DNA of 24,658 nt from a virus: positions 1-24,658 of IMG/VR virus record IMGVR_UViG_3300010885_033466. One strand, given 5' to 3'. The position numbers were made by a program, and so were the translations under genes. Of the stretch, positions 20,701 through 24,658 are shown piece after piece; positions within the stretch are counted from its first letter, which is position 1, and every line of letters starts with the position of its first letter. The notes beneath the pieces were generated by a model, which worked only from the letters and a program-made list of their open reading frames with translations, was not told the origin of the DNA and ran no database searches.

Positions 20701-23700
20701 CAAATACTGTGATTGATAAACAGGTTAATTATCAGTATGAGGCTGACACAGCAGGTTTAGAAATTGGACAGATTGTAAAAGTATTACGAGCTGACACAGG
20801 TGGATGGAAATTATTTGAACAAACCACAGAAGGATTAAAAAATATTGCCACGCAAAATGGCACAATACAATTGTCCAAAGCTCTATATGATTATACCATT
20901 AAGAATACAGGATTTGATGCCGATGATACTTTTGACGTTAATTTCTTTGACCAAGAACCCACTATTGAGACTAGAAATATTTTAAAAGCTCTAAGAGATG
21001 ATATATTTGTAGGTGATCTTGCAATAGAGTACAATAATATATTTTTTATAGGATTAAGAAAAGTATTAGAAGAGCAATTATACGTAGATTGGTTAAACAA
21101 ATCTTCATTCATAAATGTAACCAATAATTTAAGACCATTAGATCAGCGCAAGACCTATAGAGTGGGTAATGAGAACTTCGTGGAAGATTATATCAATGAA
21201 GTCAAACCTTATCATACAAAAATAAGAGAATACAAATTAGGTTATACCAATACAGAAACACAAGATGGAATCAATGCAGATTTTGATCTTCCAGCGTTCT
21301 ATGATGGCACTCGTATTAGAAATGTGGATACCACAGCAGATGTAGCAGTAATGGCGAGTTATCCTTATCGATTCTGGAGAGACAATTATAAAAAATATGT
21401 AGATTCTATTGTGGTAACCAATAGCGGTAGTGGTTATATCACTGCTCCTACAGTTACATTGGTAGGAGGAACAACCAAATCAGTGGGACCGTTTACAGTG
21501 TTAGGCAGAAGTAATAGTGGCACAACATCGGGACAATCAGGCTATTTCTATCCATTATACACAGCCAAAGCAGATGCTGATTTAGCAGATAGTCAAGCAG
21601 GTGGATTAAGCTCTAGTTCATTATTCACATTTGAAGAATACACAGGCATAGAATTCTATATGCCAAATACAGGACAGAATATCGCTGTTACAGATAGACC
21701 GGAAGGATATGAAGTTTATACCACAGCAGATAATACTCAAGCCACAGCCACAGCAATAATACAGAATGGATCTGTAACAAAAATAAAATTATTAACGCCA
21801 GGTAGCAATTACACAGCCACACCAAGAGTGGTATTAACAGGCGGGGGTGCTGGAGGAGTTACACCAACAGATGCTGCTCGAGCCTATGCTAATTTAAGAA
21901 ATGATCTTGTGAGAGATATTGCTACAACGATTAAATTTGACCGAGTTCAATCCACAGCCACAGTGTTGGATTGGGCAGCAAATACTGCCTATGCTTATAA
22001 TGATTTAATCAGATATGAAGATGGATTCTATAAAGTTAATAGTGGTTTTACCAGCACAGAAAATTTTGATGATGGAGTAACATATCTAACAAAATTACGA
22101 GGTGACGAGCCTTATATTACTGCTGCTGAAAGAACACTGGGATTATATGCTCCAGAAGCTGGTATGCCAGGCAATGAATTATCTCAAGTGATGACCGGTG
22201 TGGATTATGGTGGAGTTATGGTCACAGGACTGGCATTTAGCAGTGGTCAGGGTTGGGATCGATCTCCATGGTATGACAATCCATGGGACACATATGGTTT
22301 AAGTCGAGTTAAAACATTCTACGGCGATGGCAGCACCACAGCATTTACATTTCCAAGTGCACCAAGTGCAACTGATGTATACACAGTGTACATAAATGGT
22401 GTGAGACAAACATCACTGGTGTTCAGAGGCGATGGATCTACCAAAACATTCACAGTTATACCTGATGATAGTTCAGTGGTCGGTTCTGGAGATGAAATAC
22501 AGTTCATACCGTTCGATGATGACGGAGTTCTAACACCCACAGATGACAAAACTCTAGATTCATTGATCAGTGGTGGTCTTTTTGGATCAGCAGTGGGAAT
22601 AGCACCAAGTGACATTGTATTAGAAGGTGATGGATTCGTAACACCAGAAACCAGCTACGCCCCAGAAGAGAATGTGCCAGGATCCATGTTTGATACTGTG
22701 GACATTAAAGTTTATACCACACCAGAATCGGGTGTGCCATTTATTGTAAACAAAAATTACATTGGCGATGGCACAACAGCAACTCATGCCATTGGTCAAA
22801 TGCCAGGCACACAAGCTTCAGTGATAGTGACAGTGGATGGAGTAACCAAAGATATTGCCACACACTACACAGTGGACACAGCAGCAAACACAATCATATT
22901 TACATCAGCACCTGCTGTCGACAGCAGGATATCTATCAAGAGTTTTGCTATATCTGGTGCTAAAACAGATAATAGCACAATTAATTTTATGGTAATGAAT
23001 AGATTCTTAGGAGATGGATCTACAGCATCATTCACAACATCTGCTAGAGAAACTTTTCAATTAGACAGTGCTTTATCACAGCTTTATGTCACAGTAGACG
23101 GTCAGCCAAACACAAATTATACCACATTAGTATCTAATAAATTAGTTACAATTACATTCCATACTGGAGATGGATCTACATTAAATCCTCCGGCAGCAGG
23201 CAAATCTGTACAGATAGCAGCATTCAATCAAGCACCAGGCAGCGGCAGAGCTTACGCTGAAATAAGATCAGAAGATATCGTCTATGATGGCAGCACCAAC
23301 AGATACACCTTAACGTATCCATCAGGAGCAATAGGTCCATATTCAGGATTGACTCTATTACAACTGAATGGCAAAATATTGCGAGGACCAGACAACACCT
23401 ACTATGCTGGTGACGGCAGCACCACAAGTTATAGTCTGGGCACAGATCCTGCCAACACTGTGACCACAGCCAATCAAGTGGAAGTGTATGTGAACGGTTC
23501 TAAAAAATATCTGTTCACTGATTACACAGTGAACATAGGCACACAAAAAGTAGAGTTTGTGTCAGCACCAGGAGCAGCGGATGTTATCGCTGTGTCGGTA
23601 TTATTGGATAATCATTATTACAACGAAGGATCAGATGTGATATTACGACCAACACAAATCTCAGCAGATGGAATATCTCTATCAGCCACAGATACTCTCA

Positions 23701-24626
23701 CTGCAATTACATTTAACAACGCTGTGGGAATGAATCAAAGAAGAGAAGTGTTTGCTGGCGTAACATCTGGAGAATTCTATTTACAGAACACACCACTTAA
23801 CAGTGATTATGTGTTTGTGTGGTTGAATGGAGATTCTTTAACAGCAGGATATAATTTTCTTTTAGAAGGAAAAAAAATAACCATAGGTGGTGTGACATTA
23901 TCACCCACGGACAGAATAGATGTGATGTACTTTGCTGTGGTGAGTGCCACCAACGCCACGGGATTCCGCATATTCAAAGACATGCTGAATAGAAGTTTCT
24001 TCAAAAGAATCAGCGCCGACAACACCACAACACTGGCCGCAGCACTGGCAGATGATGCCACAGCAATCATAGTGGCAGATGGCAGTGTGTTGGCATCTCC
24101 TCCAGGAGGTTCAGTGCCAGCAGTCATATTCATAGACAAAGAAAGAATTGAATATTTCATCAAATCAGGCAGCACTCTATCTCAATTGAGAAGAGGTACT
24201 CTAGGAACAGGTATAAAAACTCATGCAGCAGGTACATCGGTGGTGGACGCTTCAGGTTCTCAAACTGTGCCTTACGCAGAAACAGTTTACACAAAAACAT
24301 CTATGGGAGATGGTAGTACCAATATATTCCCTACCACAATTGCGGCAGCCACACCATACGAATTAGATGTGTTTGTGGGAGGTAGAAGATTGCCATATAT
24401 GAGTGAAGATGGCAGCACTGTTAACTATACAGTGGATGGCAGCACTGCAAATGTGGTACTCGCTGATACACCACCAGCAGATGTGCAAGTAAAAATCGTA
24501 CAAAAACGTGGAGTAGTATGGTATACACCAGGTGTAGGCACTGCAGCTGATGGTAAAGGACTACAAAAATCAACAACTAACCAAGCAAAATTCATAGCAG
24601 GAGAACCAACAAATGTACCTGAATAA
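11730..24626 (+). CDS. Giant modular baseplate/virion structural protein in the gp7 position (4298 aa)
   Basis: One uninterrupted frame of 4298 codons, roughly 470 kDa by average residue mass; T4 gp7 is 1032 residues. The core resembles large virion proteins of marine T4-like phages: RRSIAHLPSFYRTDNNHRFL at the start, FGQILNHVHDINEKN and NLRDLPDVRTKGGTILQHS (about 790-840), GHWRGIYNYFYDTDRPHTHP (about 1133-1152), LNQRYGINIRPRQSWY (about 2855-2870) and INEVKPYHTKIREY (about 3156-3170). Into or onto this core are added a cupredoxin-like domain (202-290), two CBM5/12-like modules, a seven-blade FG-GAP propeller (2100-2550), a split GSGY-type domain and a C-terminal GDGST repeat array (3531-4240). 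Operon position after gp6 implies a wedge protein of the gp7 type, with domains that may reach the cell surface. The gp7 assignment rests mainly on position. Confidence 0.7.
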   Translation: MADAPINSQSNYEVVTDSQGTVLRRSIAHLPSFYRTDNNHRFLTSTLDQLIQPGRLKRLDGYIGRQYSYTRLPSDSYIEATSEDRTNYQLEPAVTYTDKDTSSVNPEDQVKFTATYDDYINQIKFFGGNVENHDRLNKEKVYSYNPAIDFDKLINYREYYWLPEGSDPILVSNNGTNTVTEIKVDRIGNSAYTFSTYKNLENPTITLYRGNTYKFVINAQGHPFYIMTEPFTTGIAEDGSTSVIYSSGVSGNGTEIGTLNFTIPSDAPDILYYQCGNHQAMQGIFTIKTITATTKIDVEHEIVGAKNYTLATGIKLSNGMKLRFDSNTVSSSFNNKQFYVEGVGSSITLTDTARLITPESYSVETTELYDTVSYDSRPYAISFYRPETPDYITIKRDSPDNNAWSRYNRWFHKAVLETTAEANGHTISLLETDRAKRPIIEFDSGIQLYNHGTEGLNSVTLIDTVTTDVFSTVVNAAGYIVDGIALVHGMRVLFLADTDLLVKNRIYKVNFVTVGDNSVINLTQEPDGIPQDGQTFYAELGANYQGKTFYFKQSDNIWTQGQIKTALNQQPLFSLEDDNHVKFSDQTVYENSSFTGAAVFEYKTSETSPVDTVLGLRVKYNTINNVGDIIFTSDLGSDSFTYKSGEKVLSKSFTTGHVHYITGRDTNIPRTSWIERAEESKQRVIRTFIVEAGELRLFPIDVFANSAGLQDLDVQVDVNHTTQNLNIDYVLVNGTTNKYVKFLYDLAVNDIVKIQVHSSVKKLTGKGLYEVPENLGVNPFNEQLTDFTFGQILNHVHDINEKNIELTGDTPGNSNLRDLPDVRTKGGTILQHSAPLPPAMFLLIDQNANAISAIEYCSLEYQKFKEGFLSNISNGSTYESNVATAVDEIIKSMIGDKGISFPFFYEDMIGYGEKVSTRTYTVQDSAETEYTIDNQFDIKVSSNRAVYVYLNDTQLLQGYDYTFSETDDSVNITAALTEGDIIKIKDYSDTTGSFVPPTPTKLGIYPRFKPEKVLDNTYVEPTYVIVGHDGSKTVAYDDYRDDLLLELERRIYNNCKIVYNPELLPETEVRPSAFQTSEYSINEINNILSYDFYFWAGKNAVDYQKNNIYNESNPFTFNYSSNKDFLNGEYLPGHWRGIYNYFYDTDRPHTHPWEMLGYSEKPSWWEDTYGPGPYSSGNELLWNDLAAGYDNGLGAANSRYARPGLLNYLPVDENGNLKSPIEAGLIDNYESSGINKVWKFGDQAPAETAWRRSSQYPFAVMRLLALTKPAKFFGLFFDNSRLGLNASGNVIDKDTDVAQSIRTAKYHLETVTDSETGAIIRYITGGYQPFVVNYLIKNGLDPAVFFYDKMKNLNVQLAYKLGGFSDKQNLRVLTDSVSPGSTAGSQFIPDENYKILFRISNPIRTFEYSGVLIELNTATTNDGSTLEGGYKVVGYNTIRPYFSVLEPIQNGNSYSVEAGNARAIIYKDYADVEKIVTYGAVFKDVQSVINFLTGYGKYLESQGFVFDRFTKELQEVANWDMSAKEFLYWTRQGWAAGSAITLSPGAEGFHLTTKDSVIGKLKNLQGEYTVLDSSGRTVNNKSISTKRVGTTFEIVSKFPESGIYNISMNAVQKEHILLFDNITVFSDILLQLTTGFRQQRFRLIGWKTGDWNGDYYSPGFIFDEAQVAAWTANTDYQIGDTVEYNAKFYTSKVNHNSGSSFESAKWQKKSQKPAAQLIPNFDYKISQFNDFYNLESNNFDEAQQKLAQHLTGYQSRSYLDNLFLNDVSQYKFYQGFIREKGTLNAINKLVKAKFYGEDISIDLYPEWMIKVGEFGNTESKKSIQIRMSDNSFTNNIQSIEILDNSTDSLNWDKSVRVLSSELYNKPVEYVAQETFSLYDYNTEGTDKDTVQKFKTAGYPRLLDVDHTAFTTSDLLNLNVSAITKNDLVWIAKKDNSEWDVLRLTSTGLKIAAMRQINNATQVEILLTGNHNFIKGDYFTILNSQFTPLNGVYQIYSTPTSSSLIFNYSNSNRVSGTVLTSDQSTINTYGNIYKWVSVRISSMDNVNDRISYNVYRDVDTTNFVNGDRIFADNNTEGKWSIYEKTDPYAVTILQSPDTDNEQAFGYQVVARNDGRTLIVSAPDEGQGHIHFFYRAENKPGNLFFPTGSYEMTDSNNETAGLGRVLTISTDENYIVAGAPYTNTLTSDGSTRHDKAGLIKIFSWNSEDKFYSLSHTVLPLSDDSTTLTNLNYGWACAIAEPSDASTVYTRPKFLFASAPGLNNDSGVVYVHTLQKDVGDSTISLWRQDSAIFSNESGSGKRFGHRLAVNDNADILAVSSVAPGTAGQVEIFTKNSVNDDGSSIEDGSTKHIFTHRQTLKGVNADGSTLNTAFGESISMSIDGEWLVISAPGFDKGEQTDAGTVYVYKWNADGSTNTYTLQQTISAPDSATNMRFGSSVQINRANNRIVIGAEKFGNQRSMSFDNGATTFDIGDTRIVDLNIGSGGVFTATKYDTEFVIDDKLVTTKVSANDDFGRGVFINDTTVFVGAPQDDTAIDDSTYRVNDGTLTIFDLKERDSYAWNALSTETNLVNNNRADSAFIFDSATNEIIDYLDYYDPIKGRILGIADREINYKTEWDPAVYNIGTQNKTVSANTAWGEEHIGEVWWDMSTVRWLWYEQHGTEYKTKNWGNIFPGSSIDIYEWVESTLLPSEWNSRADTVVGLAQGVSGTPLHIDNTVFTVKQKYNSNSDSFINYYYYWVKNSVFLPPLNKSVTQRKNTTAYVANLIENPLGSGIKYYAITGTNSLITFNVKNSLNNDNTILNVNFKNNDNESGSHSVWKLIREGDKNDRPNEMLETKWWDSLIGKDTAGNEVPDVNLPLNQRYGINIRPRQSWYVDRFAALKEIIDYSNIVLKAKQLANNIDYTNLNSADPEPTEVSGEWDRRVESYADLTYIDTRDISGTINVLVANDEENSKGSWAIYNWNLTEWVRTKVQTYKTSTYYSLADWYAEGYDTNTVIDKQVNYQYEADTAGLEIGQIVKVLRADTGGWKLFEQTTEGLKNIATQNGTIQLSKALYDYTIKNTGFDADDTFDVNFFDQEPTIETRNILKALRDDIFVGDLAIEYNNIFFIGLRKVLEEQLYVDWLNKSSFINVTNNLRPLDQRKTYRVGNENFVEDYINEVKPYHTKIREYKLGYTNTETQDGINADFDLPAFYDGTRIRNVDTTADVAVMASYPYRFWRDNYKKYVDSIVVTNSGSGYITAPTVTLVGGTTKSVGPFTVLGRSNSGTTSGQSGYFYPLYTAKADADLADSQAGGLSSSSLFTFEEYTGIEFYMPNTGQNIAVTDRPEGYEVYTTADNTQATATAIIQNGSVTKIKLLTPGSNYTATPRVVLTGGGAGGVTPTDAARAYANLRNDLVRDIATTIKFDRVQSTATVLDWAANTAYAYNDLIRYEDGFYKVNSGFTSTENFDDGVTYLTKLRGDEPYITAAERTLGLYAPEAGMPGNELSQVMTGVDYGGVMVTGLAFSSGQGWDRSPWYDNPWDTYGLSRVKTFYGDGSTTAFTFPSAPSATDVYTVYINGVRQTSLVFRGDGSTKTFTVIPDDSSVVGSGDEIQFIPFDDDGVLTPTDDKTLDSLISGGLFGSAVGIAPSDIVLEGDGFVTPETSYAPEENVPGSMFDTVDIKVYTTPESGVPFIVNKNYIGDGTTATHAIGQMPGTQASVIVTVDGVTKDIATHYTVDTAANTIIFTSAPAVDSRISIKSFAISGAKTDNSTINFMVMNRFLGDGSTASFTTSARETFQLDSALSQLYVTVDGQPNTNYTTLVSNKLVTITFHTGDGSTLNPPAAGKSVQIAAFNQAPGSGRAYAEIRSEDIVYDGSTNRYTLTYPSGAIGPYSGLTLLQLNGKILRGPDNTYYAGDGSTTSYSLGTDPANTVTTANQVEVYVNGSKKYLFTDYTVNIGTQKVEFVSAPGAADVIAVSVLLDNHYYNEGSDVILRPTQISADGISLSATDTLTAITFNNAVGMNQRREVFAGVTSGEFYLQNTPLNSDYVFVWLNGDSLTAGYNFLLEGKKITIGGVTLSPTDRIDVMYFAVVSATNATGFRIFKDMLNRSFFKRISADNTTTLAAALADDATAIIVADGSVLASPPGGSVPAVIFIDKERIEYFIKSGSTLSQLRRGTLGTGIKTHAAGTSVVDASGSQTVPYAETVYTKTSMGDGSTNIFPTTIAAATPYELDVFVGGRRLPYMSEDGSTVNYTVDGSTANVVLADTPPADVQVKIVQKRGVVWYTPGVGTAADGKGLQKSTTNQAKFIAGEPTNVPE
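12332..12597 (+). other. Cupredoxin-like domain within the giant protein (residues ~202-290)
   Basis: Starts at NPTITLYRGNTYKFVINAQG and ends with YYQCGNHQAMQGIFTI, the strand order of a small Greek-key cupredoxin. Candidate type 1 copper ligands are present: His222 in GHPFY, then Cys275, His278 and Met281 in C-x2-H-x2-M. Similar domains occur in virion proteins of marine phages. Whether it binds copper is not shown by sequence; the H-to-M spacing is shorter than in plastocyanin. Confidence 0.7.
16737..16868 (+). other. CBM5/12-like carbohydrate-binding module 1 (residues ~1670-1712)
   Basis: W-x(n)-Y-x2-GDTVEYNAKFYTSKVNHNSG, then FESAKW: the order of Trp, Tyr, GD-x-V-x-Y, F/Y and closing Trp fits the short chitin-binding (ChiC-type) CBM5/12 fold. 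It may bind surface glycans or serve as a structural insert. Confidence 0.55.
18033..19382 (+). other. Seven-blade FG-GAP-type beta-propeller within the giant protein (residues ~2100-2550)
   Basis: Seven repeats each open with FG or a close variant (FG 2103, LG 2160, YG 2230, FG 2300, FG 2370, FG 2432, FG 2511). Most continue to a hydrophobic-GAP/SAP strand (LIVSAP, YIVAGAP, FLFASAP, WLVISAP, VFVGAP) and a V-Y/F-V-Y strand. Three successive spacings are exactly 70 residues. The pattern matches the FG-GAP_2 style of repeat and lacks the integrin DxDxDG calcium loop. Blade 6 is degenerate and carries an insertion. Seven copies would close a complete propeller, commonly a protein- or glycan-binding platform. 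Confidence 0.8.
21420..21865 (+). other. Split GSGY-type domain pair with inserted YPLY...YMP module (residues ~3231-3378)
   Basis: NSGSGYITAPTVTLVGG (from 3231) and PGSNYTATPRVVLTGGG (from 3357) are two copies of the same short motif, G-S-x-Y-x3-P-x-V-x-L-x-G-G. Between them lies a segment bounded by FYPLYTAKADAD (3273) and FYMPN (3309), a module also known from marine phage virion proteins. The arrangement looks like a domain inserted between two repeats. Confidence 0.5.
21972..22096 (+). other. CBM5/12-like module 2 (residues ~3415-3456)
   Basis: WAANTAYAYNDLIRYEDGFY then KVNSGFTSTENF, resembling module 1 in order (W-x3-T-x-Y, D-x-I-x-Y, F-Y) but without the closing Trp and with N-D in place of G-D. 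It is a more divergent copy, so weaker than module 1. Confidence 0.4.
22320..24449 (+). repeat. C-terminal GDGST beta-repeat array of the giant protein (residues ~3531-4240)
   Basis: Ten D-G-S/T-T turns at residues 3533, 3568, 3680, 3762, 3814, 3853, 3895, 4194, 4227 and 4236. The complete units follow the pattern GDGST-x-F/Y-T, then V-x-V-N/D-G, then D/H-Y-T-V, then I-x-F-x-S-A-P and D-x-I-x-I. One further unit near 3970-4040 has lost the GDGST turn but keeps FVWLNG and DRIDVMYF. Such repeats usually build stacked beta-sandwiches in fibres or adhesin-like stalks. A separate module with IDKERIEYF and LRRGTLGTG (about 4099-4175) interrupts the array. The underlying DNA often repeats GATGGCAGCAC. 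Confidence 0.75.
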
Positions 24627-24636
24627 ATACAACGCA

Positions 24637-24658
24637 ATGACAGAACAAGAGAATAACA
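24637..24658 (+). CDS. Next gene of the operon, 5' end only
   Basis: Only seven codons are visible (MTEQENN) before the window ends. It begins 10 nt after the stop of the giant gene on the same strand, in keeping with operon spacing. No Shine-Dalgarno is apparent. In T4 order gp8 would follow gp7, but seven residues cannot identify the product. Confidence 0.45.

Noticed and set aside
22320-24449. CRISPR-like or tandem DNA repeats
   Set aside because: Copies of the GATGGCAGCAC word are irregularly spaced, in frame, and encode a D-G-S-T protein turn. They have no constant repeat/spacer structure.
24622-24629. AATAAATA resembling a late promoter before the last partial gene
   Set aside because: It is only 7 nt before the ATG and overlaps the stop codon of the giant gene. 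Transcription would start at or inside the next gene's start.

Overview
The window is part of a T4-like (Tevenvirinae-type) contractile-tailed phage genome. It is AT-rich: two 120-nt stretches counted by hand gave about 29% and 51% GC. Arg is mostly AGA, and the genes are packed end to end. The long virion proteins resemble those of marine T4-like phages of cyanobacteria and SAR11. No photosynthesis or other host-marker gene is present, so the host cannot be fixed from this stretch. A marine pelagic bacterium is an inference.

Layout. Positions 1-2064 lie on the minus strand and read leftward. They hold the late-transcription sigma factor gp55, then the Mre11/SbcD-type nuclease subunit gp47, then the first 38 codons of the Rad50/SbcC-type partner gp46, which runs off the left edge. 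A 135-bp divergent intergenic region (2065-2199) carries a perfect T4-type late promoter box, TATAAATA, facing right. It also has a plausible sigma-70-type promoter facing left towards gp55. From 2200 to the right edge everything is on the plus strand and forms one tightly packed baseplate operon: gp48-like tube cap, gp53 wedge, a gp27-like hub protein, gp5-like hub/spike, gp25, gp6, and a single 4298-codon gene taking up 52% of the window. The first seven codons of the next gene follow.

How the genes work together. gp46/gp47 process DNA ends for recombination-dependent replication. In T4 these ends also feed late transcription, because gp55 acts with the sliding clamp on replicating DNA. gp55 would recognise the late box directly beside its own gene and switch on the baseplate operon. 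The baseplate genes supply the central hub and spike (hub, gp5), the wedges (gp53, gp25, gp6, and probably the giant protein in the gp7 position) and the tube-initiating cap (gp48).

The giant protein is the most remarkable object. It is a mosaic that includes a cupredoxin-like domain with potential copper ligands, a complete seven-blade FG-GAP-type beta-propeller, two CBM5/12-like modules, a split GSGY-type domain and a C-terminal array of GDGST-type beta repeats. The GC-richer C-terminal end suggests a history different from that of the amino-terminal core. I saw no tRNA, CRISPR array, insertion sequence or integrase, and no gene-free stretch over 135 bp.
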